Part shown: positions 46,288-55,709 of the stretch, one piece after another
How positions within the stretch are numbered: position 1 is the stretch's first letter
How the letters are laid out: each line of letters starts with the position of its first letter
Origin: Bacteroidota bacterium
GTDB lineage: Bacteria > Bacteroidota > Bacteroidia > CAIKAF01
Length of the DNA stretch: 64,000 nucleotides
Direction of reading: 5' to 3'
Assembly: GCA_016866335.1 (NCBI GenBank)
Contig: VGMT01000001.1
Span: 1-64,000, forward strand
Program-made: the position numbers and the translations under genes
Notes under the pieces: generated by a model
Seen by the model: only the letters and a program-made list of their open reading frames with translations
What the model was told of the DNA's origin: nothing
Databases searched by the model: none

Positions 46288-46429
46288 GGGCGGGTGCGGG
46301 CTTTCAGAGCTAGTCCGCCGTCTGCAGTCCCGGTTGCAGCGGGCTCAGGGTAGCTCCCAAGGTCGCTCCCTGCTCCACGCGCAACCCGGCCAGCATCCGT
46401 TTCGGGCTAGCCTCTTCAATCCCTCCCGC
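46288..46429 (+). repeat. Dispersed covarying hairpin repeat, copy F
   Basis: Most divergent full copy. It keeps GGGCGGGTGCGGGCTTTC and TTCAATCCCTCCCGC, but stem sequences differ with matching changes: AGAGCTAG against CTAGCCTCT where others have ACCGGTAG against CTACCNGGT, and apical CAGGGTAGC/GCTCCCTG where others have GGC/GCC. T8 and T5 runs precede it. Confidence 0.88.
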
Positions 46430-46506
46430 GGGCGGCTCATGGCATTTACCATCTCCAACAACCAAAGGAATAAGGGCGGAAATAAAACCAAAATACCCAG
46501 GAAATA

Positions 46507-46899
46507 CTAAGGGACGACTGTAAACTCAATCACCGAAATAAACCGTACTCCAGTTGAAGCAGCCACGGTGGTGCCCGCATTTAACCACAATGGAAATGCA
46601 CAGGTTGGGCCTGTAAACGACTTCCATGAACCATCGTAAAATCGAATTGCCTGAATGTAGGTAATGTTGCCGTCAATCAAAATGGATTGAACCGCTTCTA
46701 CATAGGGATTGGCTTGGGTCCATGCGCCGGCTCCATGTATTGGATCGTTTTTGTAAGGTGCCGAAACCAATTTCCAAACTTTGTTCGCTGGAACGGTATC
46801 TAAAGTGGTAACTTTTTTTACTTGGCTGAATTGAAGGGTTTGAGCGTTCATAGTGGTTATAGCCGAAACCAAAACAAGGCAGAACAAAATGGTTTTCAT
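46507..46899 (-). CDS. Small secreted protein of unknown function
   Basis: 130 aa with a signal peptide ending TTMNAQ. The mature part is about 110 residues, with predicted beta strands (VWKLVSAPYK, ITYIQAIRFYDGSW, VRFISVIEFTVVP) and one Cys. I do not recognise the family. TAGTTTTG, fitting the -7 consensus, lies 42 bp upstream at 46941-46948. It is convergent with the tRNA/repeat F. Confidence 0.7.
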   Translation of the reverse strand: MKTILFCLVLVSAITTMNAQTLQFSQVKKVTTLDTVPANKVWKLVSAPYKNDPIHGAGAWTQANPYVEAVQSILIDGNITYIQAIRFYDGSWKSFTGPTCAFPLWLNAGTTVAASTGVRFISVIEFTVVP

Positions 46900-47023
46900 A
46901 AGGTAGGTTTTAGTATAAATGGCTGAAAAAGCAACACGAACAAAACTACAAATAAGAATGGGCTAGGCTGCCTAAATATGTCCTTGTTTTCTGTGTTTTA
47001 ATGTTTAATTAAAAGGGGGGGAC

Positions 47024-47137
47024 ATGTATTTAGTGGTATTCCATTTTTCAGATGGAAGATTGGAGAAAGCAATGTTGTTTTTTGAAGAGAAATACAGCGC
47101 CGTAGAATCCGATCTGTCGGGACTTTTACCGGCATAA
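47024..47137 (+). CDS. Possible 37-aa small protein
   Basis: ATG 47024 to TAA 47135-47137, giving MYLVVFHFSDGRLEKAMLFF plus a 17-residue polar tail. A purine-rich AAAAGGGGGGG ends 3 bp before the ATG, looking like a ribosome site. It is isolated between two minus-strand genes. It could be a real small protein, the start of a decayed gene or chance. Confidence 0.3.
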   Translation: MYLVVFHFSDGRLEKAMLFFEEKYSAVESDLSGLLPA

Positions 47138-47156
47138 TCCATTTTCATTCAACGAT

Positions 47157-47573
47157 TTAGGGAACTGCATCAATGAAATGGGAGTTTAGGCGCAGACGGT
47201 GAAAGAGCAGGTGTCGGATTTCTGCATCTGGGTGCAAAGGGAATTCCAAGGCCTCTTGAGCCTGAGTTAATGGAAGATTGTTTACCCAATGGTTTTCGAG
47301 GGGTAAAAACAGCTCTGACCGAAGGGTCTGTTCAAAGCGTTCGGTTTCTTCCTTGCGTAGGTCAATAATCCAAAGCGTAGGAGCCGCCGAAAAGCCGGTG
47401 ATGGCATCGAAACTGCCACGGACCTCACGCATTTGAACCCAAAACCCCTTTTGATAGCACGCCAATAAAAAAGCTTCGGCCGCTGTTTTATCGCCGTATT
47501 CTCCAATGCCAACCCATTCCTTTTTTTTCTTTCCTAAAATACCAAATAACCAGTTTGTTATGCTGCTTAACAT
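47157..47573 (-). CDS. Hypothetical protein, 138 aa
   Basis: Short hydrophobic/basic N-terminus (SSITNWLFGILGKKKKEW), then an alpha/beta segment (GEYGDKTAAEAFLLACYQKGFWVQMREV) loosely like DUF2007 signal-transducer-type domains, and a polar C-terminus with several His/Arg. No confident family. It follows the secreted T9SS protein by 4 bp on the same strand. Confidence 0.65.
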   Translation of the reverse strand: MLSSITNWLFGILGKKKKEWVGIGEYGDKTAAEAFLLACYQKGFWVQMREVRGSFDAITGFSAAPTLWIIDLRKEETERFEQTLRSELFLPLENHWVNNLPLTQAQEALEFPLHPDAEIRHLLFHRLRLNSHFIDAVP

Positions 47574-47577
47574 AAAC

Positions 47578-49002
47578 CTAAGGTTTTATTGCTTTAATCC
47601 ATTGATTGCCTAAGCCTATAAGGTAAATACCGGAAGGCAAATGGGGTTGGGGTCGGATGAAAATGCTAGCGGCATGGATTTCCATATTATACTCTAATGC
47701 ATTGCCCCTCAAATCGGAAAGAGAAAGGCGAGCGGGGTCAAAAGCTTGTTCGTTTAACATGAGTTCCCAGGCCATTTTATGGGCCATCCATTGCACAGAA
47801 AGTATTGATTTTATTGAAGATGCATTGGTTAACAGAGCTTCAAATTGCCCATCTAAATCAACCAAGGAATCTTCCGATAACTTCCAAACAAAATGCTTTT
47901 GGTCAAAGCTGCCTGTTGCATATAAAAATTGGCTAGGGTCGCGGGTTAGTCCATACGCAATTCCTATTCCCGAACCGCTTAGGCTGGCATACCGACCTCC
48001 TGAAAAGGATTTATCTACTTTGGCAACATAAGGGTTTATGGGTAATCCTGGGTAAAATGTAGTGCTGTAGCCTGAAATAATTAGGGAATCATCTGCACTG
48101 CAAATCAGGGCAAATCCGGCCTCGGTGCCTGTGCCCCCCAAATACCCCCAACGCTGAACATGGCCAGCAGAATTGGTTGCCACCAAGAAAACATCAAAAG
48201 CAGGTCCGGAATTGGTTGTGGATTCACCTGCCATGAAAATTTGGCCAGATTGGTCAATCTCCAGTACATAGTTGCCATTTGCATTGGCGTCAGAAATTAA
48301 AGTGTCGTTAAGCCATTGGCCTTGAGAGTCAATAAATGCTAGGTAATTTCCGTATGAGCTGGTTTCAAAATCGCCAGAAATGGCCCAAGCCTGTTTTGCG
48401 GTGTGCCAGCGAATTCCGTGTCCAACGTCGTTGGCAGGTCCACCTAGGGTTCTTTCCCATTCTATGTTCCCTGTTGAATCAAGTTGAGCTATCCAAATAT
48501 CGCTGCTGGTGTTTTGGGTTGAAGTTCGGTATCCAACCAATCCAATTTTCCCATTGGGACCGGTACTTATTCGTTTGATGCTACTGGAACCGAAAAAAAC
48601 GGGGAAAGAATTGGTTTTAAGGGTGTCGCCTTGATCATCAAGCCAAAGCAAAAGACCAACGGATGCTCCAGAAGGAAGGTAGTAGCCACCGCAAGCCAAA
48701 AAAGAATGCCCATTAAAAAGCGGTTGAATTGTTCCTGGAAAAGCCGGGCCAGGAAAAAGGAATGTTCTTTTAGATAAAGCGGTTAATTGGGTATCTATAT
48801 GGTAAACAACCAAACCGTCGGACGCGTTGGCATCTGCGCGTTCGGCGCCAAAGAATAAAAAGCCATTTTGGTTGGCATTCCAAACCATATTTCGGCCTTG
48901 ACAAAAACCTTGGTCGGGACCAAAAATCCTTAATTGAGCATAGGTTCCATGAAAAAAAAAGCCGGCGTACAAGCAGGTAGAAAATAGAAAAGGAAACCTC
49001 AT
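47578..49002 (-). CDS. Secreted beta-propeller-like protein with T9SS sorting tail
   Basis: 474 aa from ATG 49002, which overlaps the M15 stop as TAATG; the track ATG at 49017 is an alternative. A signal peptide ending GTYAQ is followed by about 350 residues of repeated WD/propeller-like strands (GFLFFGAERADANASDG, GKIGLVGYRTSTQNTSSDIWIAQLDSTGNIEWERTLGG), the pattern of Bacteroidota SBBP/Delta-type repeat proteins. The last 70 residues (LSDLRGNALEYN...LPSGIYLIGLGNQWIKAIKP) resemble a type A T9SS sorting domain. Secreted or surface anchored. Confidence 0.82.
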   Translation of the reverse strand: MRFPFLFSTCLYAGFFFHGTYAQLRIFGPDQGFCQGRNMVWNANQNGFLFFGAERADANASDGLVVYHIDTQLTALSKRTFLFPGPAFPGTIQPLFNGHSFLACGGYYLPSGASVGLLLWLDDQGDTLKTNSFPVFFGSSSIKRISTGPNGKIGLVGYRTSTQNTSSDIWIAQLDSTGNIEWERTLGGPANDVGHGIRWHTAKQAWAISGDFETSSYGNYLAFIDSQGQWLNDTLISDANANGNYVLEIDQSGQIFMAGESTTNSGPAFDVFLVATNSAGHVQRWGYLGGTGTEAGFALICSADDSLIISGYSTTFYPGLPINPYVAKVDKSFSGGRYASLSGSGIGIAYGLTRDPSQFLYATGSFDQKHFVWKLSEDSLVDLDGQFEALLTNASSIKSILSVQWMAHKMAWELMLNEQAFDPARLSLSDLRGNALEYNMEIHAASIFIRPQPHLPSGIYLIGLGNQWIKAIKP

Positions 49003-49766
49003 TATTGTTTTGTACAAATTGAATTTAAGCCTAGAACATAGTTTTCAATCGCACCAATTTTAATGGCGGTTTCGTAACCCAAAAAGCCGGAAATATCTTG
49101 GTTTGAAATCAGATTTTGGTATTCTTGAGTAAAAGGAATGGCCAAAGGCAGAAAACTCCAATGCCATTTTTCTTCCTGGTACCCACTTCGCCCTGATTTT
49201 TGTTTTGGGCTATAAACTTGGCAAAAACCGAATTCATGGGCGTGATCGAGCAGCCAATCGTAAACTCGGCAGCCCTGCTCGGTTTTGAAATAAGCCTCAT
49301 CAACGCTGTTTATGTCCAAATCGGTGCCCCAATGGTGCCTTGAAGTGCCGGGCATGCTTGAAAACCGCATAATGAGTTTGGCCTTTTCCGCTGGATTCAA
49401 CCTTGATTTACTCAAATCGCGCCCCTCAACTTTCCGAACTCCGGTCCATTTGTCTTCCCAAATTTTTTTTTGACGGTAAAAGGAACGGGTTGAACTGACT
49501 GCCTTGAGTTCAATTCCTTGATTCTGGGCTGCCATAGCCATGTCGATAAAAGCCTGAGCTGCCTGAATTCTAAGCCACTGTTCACCAACGCAGTACTTGG
49601 AAGGCAGCAAACTAAAATACTCGGGTAGGGCAGCAGGTTCAAATTTTCCGGTTAGGTAATCTTTAGGGGCGAGGTCAGCAAACAAGGTGTCGGTTGTTTG
49701 AGGCCAAAGCGATGATACAGCGAGAGGCAAAACCAGGCTGAAAACCATAGAACAGATTCCTTTCAT
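49002..49766 (-). CDS. M15-family D-Ala-D-Ala carboxypeptidase (VanY-like)
   Basis: 254 aa with a signal peptide (MKGICSMVFSLVLPLAVSSL). The zinc and catalytic motifs of M15B are present: SRHHWGTDLDIN (HxxxxxxD) and EKWHWSF. It likely trims peptidoglycan stem peptides in the periplasm. The stop overlaps the next gene start as TAATG. Divergent from the 49806 lipoprotein gene with 39 bp between starts. Confidence 0.9.
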   Translation of the reverse strand: MKGICSMVFSLVLPLAVSSLWPQTTDTLFADLAPKDYLTGKFEPAALPEYFSLLPSKYCVGEQWLRIQAAQAFIDMAMAAQNQGIELKAVSSTRSFYRQKKIWEDKWTGVRKVEGRDLSKSRLNPAEKAKLIMRFSSMPGTSRHHWGTDLDINSVDEAYFKTEQGCRVYDWLLDHAHEFGFCQVYSPKQKSGRSGYQEEKWHWSFLPLAIPFTQEYQNLISNQDISGFLGYETAIKIGAIENYVLGLNSICTKQ

Positions 49767-49792
49767 GCTATAAAGATGAGAATTCTTTGAGT

Positions 49793-49800
49793 TACCTTTG
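49793..49800 (+). promoter_or_regulatory. -7 element TACCTTTG of lipoprotein gene
   Basis: TACCTTTG fits TAnnTTTG and ends five bases before ATG 49806, again predicting an almost leaderless mRNA. The -33 TTG is not clear. Confidence 0.45.
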
Positions 49801-49805
49801 AATCA

Positions 49806-51251
49806 ATGAGATTTTTTAGAACCAAAACAATGCCAATGTATGGTTTAAGCATGCCCGCATTAGGATTGCTTTTGGTAGTGGTTGGCTGCAATTTGAACGA
49901 TTCAGAAGTGGAGGAAGAAGAAAGCCCCTTTGATTACAGGTCTTTGGTAGCAATGGTCCCCGACACGTTTATTCGGCCCGGTATGCAATGGGTAAGTTCA
50001 TATCGATTGCCCAGCGAACAGTATGGTTTTTCAAAGGCTTTTGATGGGTCCGATTCTACCTATTGGAGTACTGCCCCGGGCTTGAATAATTTAGAAGGAT
50101 TTGAGTGGCGATTTGATGAACCCTTGACTTTAGGCAAAATTGGCATTAAACCTATGAAGGGGGCAATGTTTGCCTATCCAGATCGAGTTTTGGTTTATAC
50201 AGACCGGGGGAATTTAGAAGCCGTTCCTTCAGGAACGTTAAATTTGCCCGATTCAATTCGTTGGTTGAAGGTTGTCTTTATGGTCGATCGGAATTGGAGT
50301 AGGGTAGTGCTGCCTTTAGAGAATACGGCTTTTTCTTCTATGGTTCGGGTACGCAAGGGGTTTTCGACCTTATTTGAATCAAAACCGCTTGGAATTTCAG
50401 AAATTCAAATGGAGTGTTCAAAAGGTACAGTTGCCCCATTTTTGAGCAGCGACGGATTTTCTCGTATTACGGAGCAGCAGCAGGCAAATCAACGCTTTGA
50501 TTTAAACGATGGCCGAAGCTTTTCCTCTCTTCACATAAATCAAAGCATTCCTGAGCGAAGAATTTTTTATCAATTCCCAAATTTAAGGGCCATTTTAGGC
50601 TTTCGCTTGCGTTCAGAAAACAGCGAATCAGCATGCCTGCAATTGGCATGGCATAAACCCAACGGGTCAAGTGTTTTTTACGATGTAAACCAGGGGGATT
50701 GGAGCCATAAATTGGGTTCAGACACCCTTGCAACGAAAAACATATCCTTCAGCCTTAGGTTGGTAGAGGGTAAGGAAATTTCCATATCCGAGTTTGACTT
50801 TTGGGATGGAGCCAGGTGGTTTCGTTTACAGGAAGATTCCGTGCAAAAGAAACTGGAGTTTATATTGCCCTATGGAACAACTCCGGAACAATGGCCATTG
50901 AATAAATCCATATTGTTCGACGAAGGTTTTGCAAAAAAAACCGTTGAGGCACTGGATTGGGAAACCGAACGGGATGCATCGGCGGTGCCCACCACTTCCA
51001 AAAGGGTCATTGCATTGTTTAGATCAAATGGACTTTTTGAATTGCTTTGGACCAGTGAAACCGAAAAAAACGGGAGTCAACCTTACGCTGTTTTTTCTGG
51101 AAATTGGATTTGGAATCAAGGGAAACTTGAATTGAAGGGCATGGTTTGGGAATCAGATGGGGTGCGTCAAAGGACCATGGAGTACACTTCCAAAGGAAAC
51201 CGATTGATTCCTTTGTTGGTGGGATTCCCTGAATTTGATTATACCTACTAA
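49806..51251 (+). CDS. Lipoprotein with discoidin-like (F5/8C) domain
   Basis: 481 aa. Lipobox LLLVVVGC near residue 28. Residues about 60-140 (YGFSKAFDGSDSTYWSTAPG...FEWRFDEPLTLGKIGI) match the discoidin/NADase-type carbohydrate-binding pattern, and a similar segment recurs around 230-330 (FDLNDGRSFSSLHINQ). The C-terminal 100 residues (IALFRSNGLFELLWTSE...YAVFSGNWIWNQGKLEL) look like a separate beta domain. Probably a surface or periplasmic glycan-binding lipoprotein. It ends one base from the convergent yidC. Confidence 0.75.
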   Translation: MRFFRTKTMPMYGLSMPALGLLLVVVGCNLNDSEVEEEESPFDYRSLVAMVPDTFIRPGMQWVSSYRLPSEQYGFSKAFDGSDSTYWSTAPGLNNLEGFEWRFDEPLTLGKIGIKPMKGAMFAYPDRVLVYTDRGNLEAVPSGTLNLPDSIRWLKVVFMVDRNWSRVVLPLENTAFSSMVRVRKGFSTLFESKPLGISEIQMECSKGTVAPFLSSDGFSRITEQQQANQRFDLNDGRSFSSLHINQSIPERRIFYQFPNLRAILGFRLRSENSESACLQLAWHKPNGSSVFYDVNQGDWSHKLGSDTLATKNISFSLRLVEGKEISISEFDFWDGARWFRLQEDSVQKKLEFILPYGTTPEQWPLNKSILFDEGFAKKTVEALDWETERDASAVPTTSKRVIALFRSNGLFELLWTSETEKNGSQPYAVFSGNWIWNQGKLELKGMVWESDGVRQRTMEYTSKGNRLIPLLVGFPEFDYTY

Positions 51252-51252
51252 A

Positions 51253-53193
51253 TTAATTTTTTCGACGTCCTTGTCGATTTTTTGGGGCGGATTGCTGTTT
51301 TACCTGCTGCTCACGCATGCGTTGAGCGTCTTCAAGCCTTTGCATCCATTTGCTTTTCTTTTGGGGTTTTGCCTTATGGGCTTCCATTTTCAGCCTTAGT
51401 TTATTTTCATCAATGAAGAGATACCGAATTGCTAGGTAGATTAAAATGGAAACTACGTTCGACAAGAAGTAGTAGTAATTCAACCCCGCACTGTAGCTGT
51501 TTAAAACACCCAAAAACACAATCGGCATAATGTACATCATTATCTTCATTTGCTGCATGTTTGCGCCGGTCTGCATTTGAGAGCTATTTAAGTGGGTGTA
51601 CAGGATTGTGGTTGCAGTCATTAATAGGGTGAAAAGGCTAACATGCGAACCATAAAATGGAATTTCAAAAGGAAGATTTAAGATGCTGTCGTAGGTTGAC
51701 AAATCTTCTGCCCATAAAAAGCCTTGTTGCCTCAGTTCAATTGCCGATGGGAAGAAACTAAACATGGCAAGCAAAAAAGGCATTTGAACCAGCATAGGTA
51801 AACAGCCTGCCAATGGGTTAACTCCAGCCTGACGGTAAAGCTGCATTACGGCCTGTTGTTTTTTCAATGCCTCATCGGGTTTGAATTTGGCATTAAGTTC
51901 GTCTAATTCAGGTTTTAGAAGCCGAATTTTGGCGGAAGAAACGAACATTTTGAAATTCAAGGGCGAAAGCAACACTTTAATAATTAGGGTCAGTAATAGA
52001 ATAATTATTCCATAGCCTAAGCCCAGTTGGTCAAAAAAGTTAAATACCGGAATAACCAGATATCGGTTGATAAGGGAGAACAGACCGATGTATCCCAAAT
52101 CGATTTGCTCTTCTAATCCCATGTTCATGGATGCAAGGGTTTGAAAGTGCAGGGGAGCAAAAATCCACTCCATTGAAACAGAAGATGCCGAAGAATAGCC
52201 GTATGGAACCGATAAAAAAGCGTTGTAGGCTAAATTAACGCTGCTGTCGGCCCAACCGGGCAATTGGGTTTGTGCTTGAACGGGGCGTTTAAATTGACCA
52301 TTTTTAAAAATTAAAGAATTGAAGAAAAATTGCTGTTTAAATGAAATCCATTCGACGGCCTCTTCAATTTCTTCTGAATTTTCACCTCCCCGGCCAATTC
52401 TGGAAACAGAACCACTTTCAGTTTTGTAATAAATGGTTGAGGTGGCTCGTTCGTTCGATAAATTCAATTCCTGCCTTGGGGCAATTTGAGACCATATTAA
52501 TGGAATGTCGCTTTGGCCGCGATCAATAACCGTTTCTAACCCAACAAAACTCAAATCTACTTTTAAGGCATAACTGTTGGCGTCAAGGGAATACGACCAT
52601 TGAATGTAGCCGGCAGAATCGTTGGTGTAGGCACGCAACACTAGGGTTTGGCTTGTAGCCTTGGCAACGCTGAAGTATAGATTTTTTGATTCTATGCGTT
52701 GGTTGTTGTGGTAGAATTCAAGATTCATTGAGGCAGAATCGGAATACACCAAATCCAGGTCGGCTTTTTGACTGGAATCTTCTAAAAATCGATTTTGGTA
52801 GGTTTGCTCCCCAAGAATTTTGGCTGAAACCAACGACCCCCCTTTGGAATGAAAGCTCAAAGAAATTTTTTCGTTGGATAGAGACACTTTTTCAGGATTG
52901 CCTGCGGCAGCATTTGAAAAAACACCGAACTGTTTAGTAAGAAGAGCGTTTTCTTTCGTGGTAACCTGAGAATCTGCTGAAAGGGAATCGGCATCAACCA
53001 AAGCCAGCTCAGATTTATTTTGCAGGGTATCGATTGGGGTTAAGGCTTCGGCAGCCGCCAAGGTATCAACCGTTGTTTTTAATGAATCTACCTTGGTTAA
53101 ATCGGCATCTGTTTTGGGTTTGTTGAAAATCAAAAAGTAGGCGACCATAAGGCCACTTAAAAGCAACAACCCGGTTAACTGTTTTTTGTCCAT
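51253..53193 (-). CDS. yidC: Membrane protein insertase YidC
   Basis: 646 aa from ATG 53193 (MDKKQLTGLLLLSGLM). N-terminal anchor helix, a large periplasmic beta domain (about 100-370), and the conserved insertase core from about 390 (YGIIILLLTLIIKVLLSPLNFKMFVSSAKIRLLKPELDEL) with the hydrophilic-groove Lys in that helix, QMPFLLAMFSFFP, and a basic C-terminal tail (KNRQGRRKN). Inserts inner-membrane proteins with or without SecYEG. Confidence 0.96.
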   Translation of the reverse strand: MDKKQLTGLLLLSGLMVAYFLIFNKPKTDADLTKVDSLKTTVDTLAAAEALTPIDTLQNKSELALVDADSLSADSQVTTKENALLTKQFGVFSNAAAGNPEKVSLSNEKISLSFHSKGGSLVSAKILGEQTYQNRFLEDSSQKADLDLVYSDSASMNLEFYHNNQRIESKNLYFSVAKATSQTLVLRAYTNDSAGYIQWSYSLDANSYALKVDLSFVGLETVIDRGQSDIPLIWSQIAPRQELNLSNERATSTIYYKTESGSVSRIGRGGENSEEIEEAVEWISFKQQFFFNSLIFKNGQFKRPVQAQTQLPGWADSSVNLAYNAFLSVPYGYSSASSVSMEWIFAPLHFQTLASMNMGLEEQIDLGYIGLFSLINRYLVIPVFNFFDQLGLGYGIIILLLTLIIKVLLSPLNFKMFVSSAKIRLLKPELDELNAKFKPDEALKKQQAVMQLYRQAGVNPLAGCLPMLVQMPFLLAMFSFFPSAIELRQQGFLWAEDLSTYDSILNLPFEIPFYGSHVSLFTLLMTATTILYTHLNSSQMQTGANMQQMKIMMYIMPIVFLGVLNSYSAGLNYYYFLSNVVSILIYLAIRYLFIDENKLRLKMEAHKAKPQKKSKWMQRLEDAQRMREQQVKQQSAPKNRQGRRKN

Positions 53194-53352
53194 GGTAATA
53201 AATCCTGAAAGCGAGCAAAGGTAGGGCATTGAATTTAAAGTCCCAATGAAATTCAAATAAGAATTCCTACAGGGCCAAAATGCTCTGGTTTAAGATCAAC
53301 ATAAACGAAAATGGAACTTTAAGGTTTAACCTTTATTGTGAGGGGCAAATCC

Positions 53353-53383
53353 TTGGTGATTAGATGAATCAATGGTACCTTTG
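53353..53383 (+). promoter_or_regulatory. Bacteroidota-type promoter of TonB receptor
   Basis: TTG at 53353-53355, 20 bases, then TACCTTTG at 53376-53383, matching TTG / TAnnTTTG. Predicted transcription start lies about 10 bp before ATG 53403. Confidence 0.7.
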
Positions 53384-53402
53384 TACAGCTTAAAAATCGT
53401 AC

Positions 53403-55709
53403 ATGAGAAATGCAGTCTGGTTGTTGTTGGGTTTTGGTTTAAATCTCTCCGTTCTTGCCCAAAATTCTGCCACCATTAAAGGGATTGTTCAACAAACGAA
53501 TTCAAGGGAGGCGATTCCTTTTGCCTCTGTTGTAATCAAAGAAAAGACAATTGGGACAACCACAGACAACAACGGCTTTTTTTCAATTACTAAAATACCG
53601 TCGGGCAAATTTACCGTTCTGGTTTCGGCCGTAGGCTATGAAACCTTTATTCAAGAGGTTCAATTGGTCGAAGGGCAAATTCTGCAATTAAAACCCCTGT
53701 TAAAAAACAAAACCACCCTGATTAAGGATTACGAATACACAGCCGATAAGATTCAAGAAAAGAAAGAAAACACCGGGGTTTCTGTTATAAAAATCACTCC
53801 TGAAGAAATGAAACGCATGCCCACTTATGGGGGAGAAGCGGACGTTGCCCAGATGATGCAAATTATTCCAGGTGTAATTACCACCGGCGACCAAGGTGGT
53901 CAACTCTTTATACGTGGTGGGCCGCCGGTCCAAAATAAAGTTTTGATGGACGGAGCTGTAATTTACAATCCCTTTCATTCCATCGGTTTTTTCTCGGTGT
54001 TTGATACGGACGTGTTAAGCAATATGGATGTGTATGCAGGTGGATTTTCGGCAGAATATGGAGGCAGAATCAGTTCCATCATGGATTTGTCGACCCGCGA
54101 TGGAAACAGAACCCGCTTTTCGGGCCGCACGAACATCAATTCTTTTACCGGGAAGGTATTGCTTGAGGGGCCCATGGGCCCTTTAAGAAATGGCGCTGCG
54201 AACGCCACATTTTTATTGAGTGCAAAGGGTTCCTTTTTAAAGCAAAGCTCTACCACATTTTATCCCTATGTTGATAGTTTGGGCTTACCGTTTAATTTTT
54301 TCGACGGGTATGGAAAAATGACCTTGTATGTGGGTGACAATGGATCGAAACTGAACTTTTTTGGATTTTCGCACAACGACTGGGTCAACTTTAACCAAAA
54401 TTCAGATTTGCAATGGAAGTCGGGTGGTGGTGGTGCCAATTTCTTTTTGATTCCAGGCGAGGCGAACGTAAATATAGATGGGGTATTTAGTTACTCAAAC
54501 TATGAAATAGGTTTAAATGAAGCGGTGAGCCCCCCCCGCAGATCGGTAGTGAATGGGTTTAATTTCAATGTGAATTTCCATCAATACTACGGAACCAATC
54601 GGTTGACCTACGGAATTGAAGCTAGCGGCTATTCAACCAATTTCGAATACACCAACGGTCAATACCGTAAAATTGACCAAAAAGACAATACAACGGAATT
54701 TGCCTTATTTACAAGGTATAAGTTTATGGTAGGGCGGTTTATTTTTGACCCAAGCTTCCGTCTTCACTACTACGCTTCTTTGTCGGAGGTTTCGCCCGAA
54801 CCACGATTGTCTATAAAATTCAACGTTTCAGAGCATTTTAGATTAAAAATGGCAGGGGGGCTGTATTCGCAGAATTTAATTGCCGCCAATTCCGATAGAG
54901 ATGTGGTTAATTTATTCTATGGGTTCTTATCGGCAGGCGATATTGGCATGCCAAAGAATTTTAAAGGAGAACCTGTAGGCAGCGATTTGCAAAAGGCTAG
55001 GCATGCCATTTTTGGTGCTGAATTTGAATTGTTTAAGAACCTCGAATTCAATGTTGAAGGATATTACATGGATTTCTTTCAGCTCATAAGCATGAACAGA
55101 GATAAGTTGTACGAAGACAGTCCTGGCAACTCAGCTATTCCCGATTATCAAAAAAAGGATTTGATACGAGAGCGTGGTTGGAGTGCCGGGCTGGATGTTC
55201 TTTTAAAAGCAGAAATAAAGAACCTTTATATTTGGGTTGGTTATTCCTTGATGGCATTGGAACGTTCCGATGAGGTTAGAGATTACGTACCTCATTTTGA
55301 TCGCCGGCACAATATGAACTTTGTAGCCTCCTACCAATTTGGTAAAAACAAAGAATGGGAGGTCAATGCCCGATGGAATTTTGGCACAGGATTCCCCTTT
55401 ACCCAAACCCAGGGATTCTATGAAAATCTAGGGTTCGATGGCAACATCAATGGAAATTACACCGACCAAAACGGGGATTTAGGAATTGAACTCGGTCAAA
55501 TTAACCTTGGAAGGCTGCCCAATTACCACAGGCTGGATTTCAATGTGAAACGAAGATTTAATCTTGGCGAAAACACAAAATTAGAGGTGAATGTTGGTGC
55601 TACGAATGTGTACAACCGGAACAATATCTTTTACATTGATCGAATCACCTTCAATAGGGTGGACCAGCTGCCAATTATTCCCACCATTGGATTGAATTTT
55701 TCGTTTTAA
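53403..55709 (+). CDS. TonB-dependent receptor with carboxypeptidase-like domain
   Basis: 768 aa. Signal peptide ending LSVLAQ; CarboxypepD_reg-like domain about 22-105 (IKGIVQQTNSREAIPFASVVI, TTTDNNGFFSITKIPSGKF); plug about 115-225 (MMQIIPGVITTGDQGGQLFIRGG, NKVLMDGAVIYNPFHSIGFFSVFD); barrel to the C-terminal Phe. The type is that of Bacteroidota receptors often followed by a surface partner gene. Here the following gene is cut to a signal-peptide stub by repeat copy G. Substrate unknown. Confidence 0.94.
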   Translation: MRNAVWLLLGFGLNLSVLAQNSATIKGIVQQTNSREAIPFASVVIKEKTIGTTTDNNGFFSITKIPSGKFTVLVSAVGYETFIQEVQLVEGQILQLKPLLKNKTTLIKDYEYTADKIQEKKENTGVSVIKITPEEMKRMPTYGGEADVAQMMQIIPGVITTGDQGGQLFIRGGPPVQNKVLMDGAVIYNPFHSIGFFSVFDTDVLSNMDVYAGGFSAEYGGRISSIMDLSTRDGNRTRFSGRTNINSFTGKVLLEGPMGPLRNGAANATFLLSAKGSFLKQSSTTFYPYVDSLGLPFNFFDGYGKMTLYVGDNGSKLNFFGFSHNDWVNFNQNSDLQWKSGGGGANFFLIPGEANVNIDGVFSYSNYEIGLNEAVSPPRRSVVNGFNFNVNFHQYYGTNRLTYGIEASGYSTNFEYTNGQYRKIDQKDNTTEFALFTRYKFMVGRFIFDPSFRLHYYASLSEVSPEPRLSIKFNVSEHFRLKMAGGLYSQNLIAANSDRDVVNLFYGFLSAGDIGMPKNFKGEPVGSDLQKARHAIFGAEFELFKNLEFNVEGYYMDFFQLISMNRDKLYEDSPGNSAIPDYQKKDLIRERGWSAGLDVLLKAEIKNLYIWVGYSLMALERSDEVRDYVPHFDRRHNMNFVASYQFGKNKEWEVNARWNFGTGFPFTQTQGFYENLGFDGNINGNYTDQNGDLGIELGQINLGRLPNYHRLDFNVKRRFNLGENTKLEVNVGATNVYNRNNIFYIDRITFNRVDQLPIIPTIGLNFSF

